Positions 40,963 to 50,349 of a stretch of DNA of 64,000 nt are shown here, piece after piece (positions within the stretch are counted from its first letter, which is position 1; the number at the start of each line of letters is the position of its first letter). Source of the stretch: Rhynchopus sp. YZ270_cl-10 (taxonomy: Eukaryota; Euglenozoa; Diplonemea; Diplonemida; Diplonemidae). The notes beneath the pieces are model-generated. The model was not told where the DNA came from. It was given only the letters and a program-made list of their open reading frames with translations, and ran no database searches. Location: NCBI GenBank assembly GCA_964035575.1, contig OZ037895.1, forward strand, positions 434,001-498,000, given 5' to 3'. The translations under genes were made by a program, and so were the position numbers.

Positions 40963-41871
40963 TCATACCGGAGACCCGTCGTACATGAGACGTTTTCCTG
41001 GGTAGATGTGTGCCGTCCAGAAATAGCTGAGGATGTTTGACTGGTCGAGGTTTGGGTGCATGTGGGGTTTGATGAGGTCGTTGTGTGCTTTGGGGAGGCG
41101 GTGCCAGTGCCAGCCTGGGTTTGCGTGGTGGATGGTGTGGTAGCCGTTGTTGAAGGTGAGGTAGTTGATGGCGGTGCCGACGAAGTTGCGTGAGTTGTTG
41201 TAGGCGTCGAGGTGCTGCTCGTTGCAGCCGTCGTGCTGCAGGATGTTCATTGCGATGATTTGGTACTTCGCGTACAGCTGCGGCAGGAACACCACGCACA
41301 CATACCGCACAGGGTCCGCCACACACAGCATCACCTGCAACGGATAGAACGACACTGCCTCAGCAACATACTGGTTCCAAATCGGGCGGTTCTGCGCCTT
41401 CTGCTCCATCATGTACTGCTTATCGCTTGCCGCAATCGCGCTCGCAGTGGTCACAGGAAACATCAAATAATTCAGCAAATTCCATTTGTACCGCATCCGA
41501 TCCGTCCGCATCGCGTCCTTCGGGGTGTTCGTAAATTTGTGGTGACTCAGATTGTGCCCCGGAACCAAAGCAGATACTGGCCACCCGTAAGTGTGGGTCA
41601 GCACAATTTGAAAGAAAGAGTTCTGCGTCCCAGTGCCAAATAAGGGGACGTGAATAGCGTTGTGCGTAATGGTCGCACCAAAGAAGCTGAACATTGCACA
41701 CAAAAACACGAGAATGCTGCAGGGCAGAAGCGACAGAGAGTAGAACGCCTGCCACGTGAACACGGTAAGTGCGTGGTACAGCACGATCCACAGCAGAACG
41801 CGTTTGTCACATTCGTACCGCAGACCCATCATTGAGAACAGCCCTGGGCTGCATTCGGGAACCAACACCAT
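40963..41871 (-). CDS. Membrane fatty-acid desaturase/hydroxylase
   Basis: 302 residues, single exon. Three His boxes that bind the di-iron centre are intact: HNAIH (70-74), HNLSHH (106-111) and YHTIHH (244-249). Hydrophobic pairs before and between the boxes fit the four-helix family fold. It introduces a double bond into (or hydroxylates) acyl chains at the ER using O2 and electrons from cytochrome b5 or ferredoxin. No fused cytochrome b5 domain is present, so it needs a separate donor. Its short length and HxxxH first box are closer to simple acyl-lipid or AlkB-like desaturases than to front-end types. Confidence 0.9.
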   Translation of the reverse strand: MVLVPECSPGLFSMMGLRYECDKRVLLWIVLYHALTVFTWQAFYSLSLLPCSILVFLCAMFSFFGATITHNAIHVPLFGTGTQNSFFQIVLTHTYGWPVSALVPGHNLSHHKFTNTPKDAMRTDRMRYKWNLLNYLMFPVTTASAIAASDKQYMMEQKAQNRPIWNQYVAEAVSFYPLQVMLCVADPVRYVCVVFLPQLYAKYQIIAMNILQHDGCNEQHLDAYNNSRNFVGTAINYLTFNNGYHTIHHANPGWHWHRLPKAHNDLIKPHMHPNLDQSNILSYFWTAHIYPGKRLMYDGSPV

Positions 41872-42393
41872 AGTGTGTGAATGGCTCTGAGGTGTATGGT
41901 GTCGGGGTGAGCCGGGGTAGAATAGGTGAGAGGGAGAGGGGGAGGGGGAAAGATAATAAGACCGTCGTGTTTGTTTGTGCCTGTCATTTTTTAGCCTCCA
42001 GGTGAAGTACCTAACGAAATAAAAAAAAGATGGGCAACAAAACCCGTGTCGTGTTCATGTGCCAGCAGGTGCTCAACACAAACGTCCCTCTGACAAACGA
42101 ACGTCGGGTAGGGTTAAAAAAAGGTTAAAAATAGCAAAAAAGGTAAAAAGGAAAGCAAAGAGTGATGTCTTCAAAACATCAATGTAAATAAACGTACCAG
42201 TATTGCAGGTGTGTTTTAGGTTGTCAAGAAAAAAGGAACCCCAGAGACAGAGAGCATGTGGGTCTCTGGATGGCGAAGTGTCCGGAAGGCTCTACTCTAC
42301 GTGTCCGTAGGCAGAGATCGGGGACAGGGATGCCGTGTGGTGAGGAAGGAATGTCTTTTGTATGTTGCTTGTGGTGTTGTTCTAAGAGGACAC
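41872..42393. other. Gap without genes
   Basis: 522 bp, A/G-rich low complexity; nothing seen. Confidence 0.6.
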
Positions 42394-43176
42394 TCAGATG
42401 GGGATGCCACGGAACGGACCGTCGGAGGGAGAGCGCGACACGAGTCCCTCCCACGGGCACTCAGTGCACGGTGGTGGTGGGCCGTACCTGCCCTGGCAGT
42501 TGTTGTTCTTGCACGAGGACCCGTCCCAGGTGCAGCGCCCTCCCGCAACGGGGCACGCACCAACAGTGAGGTGCTGCGTGCAGTCCACACCGTCCTTGTC
42601 AATACCAAAGGCAACAAACTCTGCGTTGGCAGGCAGCGTGAACGTCGTCGACGCACCCGGCGCAAGCTGCTTCCTGAAGCTCCCCATCGGGTGCACGAAC
42701 GAGGTGCCGGGTGCGCCAGTTGTGAAGCGTGGTGCGCACTGCGTCCTCTCCCATCCTGGGGTCACTGCGAGCAGTCCTGGGAGGCCACCCTGGTACGTGC
42801 GCACACAGCTCTGCGGGCATGCGTAGAAGAACACCCATGCGTCACACACATCAATCAGGGAAGGCTCGTTCGGGCACGAATACGTCACCTCCGTCCCTGC
42901 AGCAAGGTCCCAGTTCGACAGCGTTGTTGGGAGCAGGCGCAGGTGTGCTGGTGGGTCCTGCAGACGTGCACCGGGCACCACTGTCGGTGCGCTGATGTCT
43001 GGCCAGGCAGGGTTGCCTGCTGAGGACAGGAACTCGAGGTGGATCGGGAGGGACGCAGAGACTGCAAGCGCATTAAGCTCTGCCATTGCCGGTGTCAGTT
43101 TCACCTCAGCAACGCCCGTCCCCTGGGAGAGGGCCACAAGCGACGCCAGCATGAGTCCCTTCTGCAGAAGCGGCAT
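42394..43176 (-). CDS. Secreted Cys-rich protein
   Basis: 260 residues from MPLLQKGLMLASLVALSQG, a signal peptide. This Met is preferred to one 32 codons upstream, which lies in the leader. The mid region has paired Cys (YSCPNEPSLIDVC, YACPQSCVRTY). The C-terminus is a compact Cys module (CTQHLTVGACPVAGGRC, CTWDGSSCKNNNC, PPPCTECPWEG). The C-x-W ... C spacing recurs in the isolated exon at 2209-2377. GC-rich, no membrane anchor. Function unknown; probably extracellular or surface-associated. Confidence 0.8.
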   Translation of the reverse strand: MPLLQKGLMLASLVALSQGTGVAEVKLTPAMAELNALAVSASLPIHLEFLSSAGNPAWPDISAPTVVPGARLQDPPAHLRLLPTTLSNWDLAAGTEVTYSCPNEPSLIDVCDAWVFFYACPQSCVRTYQGGLPGLLAVTPGWERTQCAPRFTTGAPGTSFVHPMGSFRKQLAPGASTTFTLPANAEFVAFGIDKDGVDCTQHLTVGACPVAGGRCTWDGSSCKNNNCQGRYGPPPPCTECPWEGLVSRSPSDGPFRGIPI

Positions 43177-43458
43177 TGTTGCGAAGTGTAAAGTGTAAGA
43201 GACGAGGTGTCTGCAATGGTGTAGTGTGGAAAGGGTGGAGTGGGTCGCGAACAACAACACAAATACAAACAATCTCTTTCTTTAAATTCTAAATCGGGTA
43301 CAAAAAAAATCACTGCGGCAAGCCAAGGGGAGTGTCCTTATATACGACAATGGGGTGGACCTCCCCTTCGCCTCCACAGCTAAGGTACAAAAACACACAC
43401 ACACACACACACATAACAAATTGAAGCATGCTTCACCACCTCAAATGGGACACATCAT

Positions 43459-45936
43459 TTACACTACATCCTGGTTGCCCCATCGAGAGCCTTGGGAGAC
43501 GTGGCTTGAGGGTACATGGCTTGGGTTGCGGTTTACTTGTGGACCTGTGTAGACGGATTTTAGGAACATTAAGTCCTTCTTGCGCCGTTTGCTTGCGTCA
43601 ACTGGGGGCTCTGCGTGTGGGTTGAGAGTAACAGCTTCGATGGGATTGGTGTCTGGGTCAATGCGGTTGCGTTGGTTCTGTACGATAAGGTTGTTTTTGG
43701 GGCCGACGCTTGCATCTGCAATGGCCTTGCGCTCTGCGATTAGGTTTTCTGTGTCACGTCGGAGTGCCTCACGTTCATCGCGGATGGTGGCGGTCTCGTC
43801 TGCGAGCTTGAGTGCGTCCAGTTTGTGTGCTTTGAGGAAGACTTCCTTTTCGGAGTGCAGCAGCTTGCGTTCTTGTGTGAGTTCTTGCATCTGTTGGCGT
43901 GCCTCCTTTGTGCGTGCAAGCAGGCCAGAGCCTTCGTCCTCGAGGACGTTGCTGTGGCATTTCCAACAGAGCAGGTCAATGCCTTCGACAACCTGGCCCG
44001 CCTTCGTTGTCATAGGCACAACCATGCCGGTTTGTGGGTTCTTGATTTTGTAGCTTGCGAGCAGCATTTCGTTCGTTTTGCGACGCAGCTCGCGCTCCTC
44101 CTCCTCACGACTGCGCATGTAGGTCATCTCCTCCAGAAGCTGGTCGTGCTCGCTCTTCAGCTCATTAAAGTTCTTCTCCAAAATGGTGTTGTCCTCAACA
44201 AGGCGGTCGTTCTCCTCTGTCAGCTGTTCCATGCGTTTTTCGGCCTCCTCCTCACGTTCCTCTGCCTGCTGTTGCGCTTGGGTCAGCTTCTCGCGCTCGT
44301 CTGTCACCATGCCGAGTTGGCTGTTGAGACTGTCGAGCTGTGCCTGCTTTGCTTGCACCTCACCTTGGAGGGCGCGGTTGGCAAGCATCAACTCATCGAC
44401 TTTGACTTTGTGTTGGACTTCGATTTCTTCGCGTTCGTGTTGTGCTTCGTCGAGGACGATGTAGACCTGTTGTTTCTCGTGTTGCCAGTTGTCGTACTCT
44501 GCTTTGAGACGGCGGCCGTAGCGTTCGAGGTTGCCGGAGTAGCGTTCGAGGCGTTGACGGGATTCGCCTGCTTTCTGCATTTTGAGTTGCAGCTCTGCGT
44601 CGAGGTTGTTGCGACGTTCCTCGAGCTGTTCGAGCTCGAGAGACTCCTTCTGCCGCCAGTGTTCATCCAACTCTGCCTGGCGCAGCTCAAACTGCGATGC
44701 CAGCTCAGCCTCGTACTGCGCCTTCATGTCTATGAGCAGGTGGTTCTCGCTCTGCCGCTGTGCCTGGATCTCCGTCACAGCGTCGGCAAGCGACCGTTTG
44801 ATGTTGGTCTTCTCCTTGTCCAGCTTCGCCTCCCCCTTCTTCAGCTTCTCGGAGAGCTCGCTCAGCTCCTTATCCCAGGTGTGCAGACGGACCATCTCCT
44901 CTTGGTTCTTCATCTTCCCGTTCTGCAACTCATTGTCCATCCGTGAACGTTCGTTTTTGTACTGTCTTTGCAACCCTGTTAATTCGGACTGGAATTTCTC
45001 TACCTCGCGGGTCTTGTCTTTAAGGTCCTTTTCGAGCTGTTTCGCGCGGGAGTGGTGCATATCGGATTTGCGGTGCCATTCCTCGCTTTTTTCGTTGATC
45101 CGTTTTTTTTCGCGGTCTGCGGTTGCGGCTACTACTCGGCGGTCGCCTTCTGCGCGTTCGCGTTCTTTGCGGAGTAGCTCTTCTTGGTCGTCGTTGAGGC
45201 GGCGGAGTTCTGTTACTCTGTCATATTCGCGCGCCTTCTCTGTGGAGACTACATCGAGGCTGTGTGAAAGGTCGTGGTTGTTGTCGCGGAGAGCGCCTAT
45301 CTCGGCTTCTTGCTCTTCCAGCCGGCCTTCGTGCTGTTGCTTGACACTGCGTAGCTCGCTGAGGTGTTCCTGGAGGCGTGCGATGGCGTCCTTCTGTGCC
45401 TGCTCCGTAGCCTCCATCTTCTCGTTTCTGTCTTCTAGCAGCTTCACCTTAACAGCAAGATCCACAATCCGTTTCTCCCCCATCTCCAAAAACCCCATCA
45501 ACTCCTCATTGGACACCTTCGTCCCCATAAGCTCCTCTGTCGTCCTATCCAATGCTTGCAGCATTTCCATGACCTTCATCGAGCGGATCGGGTCGTCAAC
45601 GTTGGCTGGGTCAAACTCCATGCCTGGAAGGCCCTGTTCTGGGGTCCAATCCGCGAAGGAGAAGTTCGCTGCTTCTGGCGCGGCTGCAGGCGATGTGGGT
45701 GTCTCCGCACCTCTGGCAGCAGTAGGCAACTGCTTATGCGGTGGAGACGAGGATGAGGTGGATGAGGTGCTGGTAAAGCTTTTATTCGGCACCCCAGAAA
45801 CAGCTGCGGCGCGGGTTGAAGGGGTGCCCCCTACCTCAAAGTTCACATTCTTCTGCGGAGTCACAAACGAAGCATTCGCAGGGTCCCTCAACGCTGTAGG
45901 CGGTGTAGTCGCTGGTACAGACTCATGCGAAGGCAT
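43459..45936 (-). CDS. 825-residue coiled-coil protein
   Basis: Single exon. The first 110 residues are Ser/Thr/Pro-rich and disordered. From about 120 to 740 the sequence is nearly continuous heptads rich in Glu, Gln, Lys and Leu. A small break near residue 640 holds LLCWKCHSNVLEDEG, a possible zinc-binding CxxC. A conserved-looking tail follows (NLIVQNQRNRIDPDTNPIEA; KDLMFLKSVYTGP). In a flagellate such a protein would most often be a cytoskeletal, basal-body or flagellar-attachment component; that is inference. The divergent frame on the other strand is a shadow. Confidence 0.85.
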   Translation of the reverse strand: MPSHESVPATTPPTALRDPANASFVTPQKNVNFEVGGTPSTRAAAVSGVPNKSFTSTSSTSSSSPPHKQLPTAARGAETPTSPAAAPEAANFSFADWTPEQGLPGMEFDPANVDDPIRSMKVMEMLQALDRTTEELMGTKVSNEELMGFLEMGEKRIVDLAVKVKLLEDRNEKMEATEQAQKDAIARLQEHLSELRSVKQQHEGRLEEQEAEIGALRDNNHDLSHSLDVVSTEKAREYDRVTELRRLNDDQEELLRKERERAEGDRRVVAATADREKKRINEKSEEWHRKSDMHHSRAKQLEKDLKDKTREVEKFQSELTGLQRQYKNERSRMDNELQNGKMKNQEEMVRLHTWDKELSELSEKLKKGEAKLDKEKTNIKRSLADAVTEIQAQRQSENHLLIDMKAQYEAELASQFELRQAELDEHWRQKESLELEQLEERRNNLDAELQLKMQKAGESRQRLERYSGNLERYGRRLKAEYDNWQHEKQQVYIVLDEAQHEREEIEVQHKVKVDELMLANRALQGEVQAKQAQLDSLNSQLGMVTDEREKLTQAQQQAEEREEEAEKRMEQLTEENDRLVEDNTILEKNFNELKSEHDQLLEEMTYMRSREEEERELRRKTNEMLLASYKIKNPQTGMVVPMTTKAGQVVEGIDLLCWKCHSNVLEDEGSGLLARTKEARQQMQELTQERKLLHSEKEVFLKAHKLDALKLADETATIRDEREALRRDTENLIAERKAIADASVGPKNNLIVQNQRNRIDPDTNPIEAVTLNPHAEPPVDASKRRKKDLMFLKSVYTGPQVNRNPSHVPSSHVSQGSRWGNQDVV

Positions 45937-46768
45937 CTTTAGAAAAAAAAAGGGGTTTTGGTGAGAAGATACACCTCACTGCTTGGGGGGAAATACCCCT
46001 TTTTTTCTGTAGGGTGAAATGTGAGGGGGGGTTGGGAGGGGGTTTTGGAAGAAAAAAAAGGGGGGAGGAGGGTTCACAAAACGTAGTTCGTTGAAGGGAG
46101 CAAGGCTGTACCTCATAAGTACAGGAAGAGATGGAGAAAAAAAATGTGTAAAAAAAAAAGATGAGAATAGAAAGCATTATTGCAATGCGTGATATTCTAA
46201 CAAACAGGGGGCATTAAAGGGTGTAGACTATGTACTCCCTTTAAAAGCAGGGAAGGGAGAAAAAAAAAACATAAATGCTAGACGTGAGATGATAATGTGC
46301 TCCCTCCGTGATGATGTACCTCATATGTACTACATGCAGTGAGGAGATGACGTCTTTACGTCTCTGTGCAGGAAAAGACGCAAAAAAAAGTGGAAAACTT
46401 TGGGAAAAGAAGAAAAAACACTGTTTCACGACCCGTCTGTAGGAGGGAACGTGGGACTGATGTAGAGAAGCATCGACATCACCATAAAGACAGTACGTTC
46501 TCGCATGAAAAATTGTTAGAAAAGTGTGGGGATAAAAACCGAGAAACTGTTCTGTCTGATACAGGCTGTCGTTTGGAAGCATAGCTCACCTCTTAGTCTG
46601 ATTAGATTACTTAATGTTTGAACATTGGCTATTCATCAATCTTTTTTGTTGTATTTTTGGATCCTTTTTGTTTTGCTTTTGTTTTTTTTGTAAATATGCA
46701 TATTCAAAAGTTTTTGTAGGGTGGTACATCTGTACCACAAGTCCATGTTCCAGTCCTAACCTCACCTC
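45937..46768. other. Gap without genes
   Basis: An inverted repeat TTAAAGGG/CCCTTTAA near 46215-46243 and partial family-B sequence at 46586-46600. Confidence 0.6.
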
Positions 46769-46782
46769 TTAGTCACCTCGAA
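46757..46782 (+). repeat. Family-B repeat overlapping a stop codon
   Basis: TCCTAAcctcacctcTTAGTCACCT matches the family pattern. The last two codons (GGT GAC) and TAA stop of the ubiquitin-like gene lie inside it. Confidence 0.55.
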
Positions 46783-47124
46783 GCTTCAGTACTATGTGTA
46801 CAGTGGACTCCACTTGAATGCTGTAGTGCGCCAGTGTGCAGTCGTCCTCAAGCTGCTTGGCTGCGAAGACCAAACGTTGCTCGGCTGGCGGGAGGTCCCA
46901 CCGTGAGTAGATCTTCTCCTTCAAATCAGCAGTGGTGTCGTACGGGGAAACATCAAGGACAAGGATACGCCCATTCAGATCTCTCACGAAGATCTGCATG
47001 CTCTGTACAAAGGTGTGCGGTGTTAAGATCCAAAAATAAAATAAAAAGCACATACCATTTGCTGCTCTTGTTGAAGCGAACGTGAAAGACGAATGCAGGC
47101 ATCGACCTGGTTTGAGCCTGGCAT
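46769..47124 (-). CDS. Ubiquitin-like protein with N-terminal extension, ends LRGD
   Basis: Exon 1 is 47124-47056 and exon 2 is 47002-46769, with a 53-nt phase-0 intron; 100 residues. A 24-residue extension ([20 protein letters not shown]...) precedes a full ubiquitin fold starting [34 protein letters not shown] corresponds to the K48 region, so K48 is kept, while the ubiquitin positions K6, K11 and K63 are R, R and V. The C-terminus is LKLRGD followed by a stop, where ubiquitin and most modifiers have LRGG. As written it cannot be conjugated without trimming or editing, so it may act as a fixed ubiquitin-like domain. Confidence 0.85.
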
Positions 47125-47748
47125 CACTGCTTGTTAAAGGGAAGATTAAAAAAAATACGCAGCAAACAAAGACTCCTCCGAATGAGCACAAAAAAATGAG
47201 ATTGGGGGGAAATGTGTATGGGTAATGGGTAATGGGTAATCTGCGTTGCGGGTGAGAAAGAGAAGTGGAAAGTGAAAAACGCGTTCACCGTTCATCGGTG
47301 GACGTAGGGTACTTAGAAATGTGATGAATGTCGAAGTGAGGAACCCCGCTATATAGCACAACAAAGCACAGAGGCATTGGTGTAGCGGCCAAAAATTCTT
47401 GATGAAACCGAAATCAATGATTTCAAAGAAAGAAAAAAAAGCTTTTTTTTGTGTGTGTTTACATATTCCTGTGTTTACGTTTCATTGGGGCCAAGTTCTC
47501 CTGCGATTTCGTTTTTTGTCCCAACTCACCCCACCCTTTGGTTTGTTCCCTTTGGTGGGAAAGGGGCAAAAAAAAAAATAAACGACACAACACATGTTGT
47601 GTATAAGGTTTACTACAAAAAACCTGAAAAAAATCTAAAAGAAAGAAAAGAACCCCCCTTCCAAGTTTCATTTCATTTTTTTTTGTTTCAAACACACATT
47701 TTCAATGAAGTATTTGAACCACGCTCCCTTTTTTTTTTTTTTTTCTTT

Positions 47749-47800
47749 TTGAAAACTTGGTTGTATTAGTGCAGACACCCTGAGGGATGCGCTCCACTAC
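47749..47800 (+). repeat. Family-D hairpin repeat
   Basis: TTTGAAAACTTGGTTGTATT, then TAGTG ... CCCtgaGGG ... CACTA. Confidence 0.7.
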
Positions 47801-48696
47801 TTTTCTTTGCATTTTTTTTTTTTTTTTTTTTTTTGCAATTGCTCCAGGCTCTCCGCTAGGATTTCCGATTTTGAAAATATTCTGTTGATGGTCCACGTTG
47901 GTGGGGTACATGCTTGCGCCGCAGGCGCACGGTGCGCAACTTTTTTTTTTACCAACGCCCGATTTTGACTTTTTTGGGACGTTTGAGCACTCACCTCTCC
48001 ATATCTTCTTCTCCTGAGCTTTTTTGACAGGTAGAACGGGTCTGAACCACTTAGCAGAACTTTTTTTTTTTTTCTTATTTTCCCCATTTTCAAAAAGTTC
48101 TGTTGACAATCAACAGAACTTTAGTACCTAGCGGAGTGCCTGAATTGCTCTCCCTCAAAGGGAAATGCCAACGTCGCCTCCATACTTGAAATCCTTATTT
48201 TTAAAGAGGGGAAAGGAACGTGTGTGTGGGTATACAAATAAAGAAGACGAAATCGGTTCAGGAAAAATGGGTGTGTGTGTTTTTTTACAACTTTTTTTTT
48301 TTGTGGGGGGGAAAATACTTTTTATTGATAAATGGCGGGAGGGGTGATAAGAAATCGTTTACCCTCCACCATTCCTTTTTTTATGGATTTTAGTCTTTTT
48401 TTTGGTGTCCTGTGCTGGTGTTTCTTGGTCAAAGTTTTTTTTTTACAAACCAAAAGCTTTTATTTTTGTTTCAAAATGAGGGGCGCACTATTAGAAGTGG
48501 CTTGCAGAAACAACGCTAAATACTTCCGGTTATCCTGTAAAAAAAAAAAGCAAAAAAACGGAAAACGGAAAACTACACAAATCTGATTGTTAGCACAAAA
48601 AGGGGGACCGAAGAAGGAACAATTCAAGTAAGCAACATCAATACAGTTTTGTAAGTTACCGACTCAGAAGAAAAAAAAACAAAATAAACAAAAATG

Positions 48697-48728
48697 CTGG
48701 AGTCTAAACCTAAAGCTTAGTTACCAAT
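48697..48728 (+). repeat. Family-B hairpin repeat, diverged
   Basis: TAAACCTAAAGCTTAG then TTACC. Confidence 0.4.
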
Positions 48729-48904
48729 AGGGTTTTACTGCCCTAACTTTTTTTTTTTTTTTGAACCCTGCTCTGTGAAGATGACAAAAGCTGCCAACCA
48801 ACACACAAAAAAATAGCTAGCACAGCAGAGACCAATTCAAAAAAAAACAAAACGGGGGGGGACAATTTACATTTTTTTTAACTTCAACTATTTTTTTTAC
48901 AATT

Positions 48905-49522
48905 TTATGCCTCCTTCTCGGGCTCTGCTGCGGGCTCAGTGGCGATATCCGCGGACGGAGCGTCCTTCATGGTGCCAGTGAACACGAGGACAACGATGTT
49001 GAGGAGTGCGAAGAAGATGCACAGGACAACGAGGGGAAGGCCGTACTCAAGGTCGTAGAAGTCCTTCAGGCGGATCTCGGCGGTGCTGGGTGCGCAGTAC
49101 GAGTCGTTGTAGAGGGCAGCCCCGCACCCAAGCGCAACACACAGGAACACAAAGTTGAACCCGCTGATCAGCACCGCCACCAGCCCGTACAGCCCCTTCC
49201 CGCTCTGAAGCCCAAGCAGGTTGCACAGCAGCGAGATCATGCTCAGTGCGCACGGGATGAACACAAACGGCGCAATCGTACGTCCCAGAATACGTCTCTC
49301 GTTGCAGTCATACACCAGGTTCAGCGCGTTCTCCCAGGAGTGCCCGGTGTAGTCCTTCCACAGACCAAGCCCGCTGTAGCTCGACGGTGTCGTTTCCGTT
49401 GCGCCTGCGTCCCACTGCGACGTCTTGCGCAGTGCGAAGGACTGTCCATCCGCCATGGCGACTCCAAGGAAGACAGCAGTCGTCAACGACACAAACCCAG
49501 CGATAACGTGGCCCATAGACAT
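48905..49522 (-). CDS. Amastin/claudin-like four-helix membrane protein
   Basis: 205 residues from MSMGHVIAGFVSLTT, chosen because the upstream in-frame stretch is leader sequence. Four hydrophobic helices: near residues 5-22, 91-115, 120-145 and 165-190. The first extracellular loop holds GLGLWKDYTGH followed by YDC, similar to the W-x-x-C loop signature of amastins and claudins. The C-terminal tail is acidic (ATEPAAEPEKEA). Amastins are surface glycoproteins characteristic of kinetoplastids and relatives, so this supports a euglenozoan host, but the match is by topology and loop motif only. Confidence 0.65.
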   Translation of the reverse strand: MSMGHVIAGFVSLTTAVFLGVAMADGQSFALRKTSQWDAGATETTPSSYSGLGLWKDYTGHSWENALNLVYDCNERRILGRTIAPFVFIPCALSMISLLCNLLGLQSGKGLYGLVAVLISGFNFVFLCVALGCGAALYNDSYCAPSTAEIRLKDFYDLEYGLPLVVLCIFFALLNIVVLVFTGTMKDAPSADIATEPAAEPEKEA

Positions 49523-50349
49523 CTTGGTAGGGTAGGGTGGGGGTGTGTATATGTCTGTTGGGTGGGAAGTGGGAAATGCAAAGCCTTCACCGGATGGCAT
49601 GGTGCACATCACGGTTGTCTCTCTAAAGATAACGGAAAGATCAGAGGTGTTCTTGAGCGTCGCTGCACCATCACCCCAGGGTTACGCAAAGGACCGCTTG
49701 CCACCACACCAAGCTAGACGTGAGGCCTTCCACAGAGTGTCTTCTGGACAGTGAAGCCTACACTAACGCCAGCACAATTATCAAAGCGAAGTTGACAGTG
49801 CAGAATACTACCAAAACTGCCCCAAGTGGAGACACAGCTGTGGACTCTTGAGGGTGATGGAGTCTGAGAGGGAGAGGAATGTGAAGAGCACAGTGTAAAG
49901 GTTGTTGGTGTGATTGAAAGAAAAATGGGTCCATTTTTTTGTGCTCAAAGGCCGCGGCTGTAGTGCCGCAAAAAGAAGAAAAGAAGTTTCCCCCACCCAC
50001 CCACACCAGATCCCCATCTTATGTTCTGTACTAACATAGCCCCGCCCCAATTTTTTTTTTGCTTTTTTATTTATTTTTACTTATGGTTCAAGGGGGTAGA
50101 TTTGGGAGAGAAAGCCGGGGTTTTCCCGGTCATGCGTCCTCACTCTCTTTTCCCAACCCTTCGCTGTAGCGTTCGGCAAAAAAAAATTCAAATGGTCTCT
50201 CACCTCTGTTGGCTAACGGCAAGATGGTGGTTTGAAGGGGAAGTACCTACGTGCAGTTTTTTTTCCCCAGCAAAATTCTCACACCCACTGCCATTTTTTT
50301 TGTCCAAACAGTACACCCAATTCCGAGAGGAACGCTGGTTTAAAAAGCT
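49523..50349. other. Gap without genes
   Basis: Moderately GC-rich up to 49760, then mixed; a short family-C-like start (GAAGTTGACAGTGCA) at 49790-49804. Confidence 0.55.

Larger units (their letters stand above)
47125..48904. other. Gap without genes
   Basis: Family C at 47263-47314, D at 47749-47800, B at 48697-48728. A perfect hairpin AGTTCTGTTGAcaaTCAACAGAACT lies near 48096-48120. Many poly-T runs. Confidence 0.7.
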
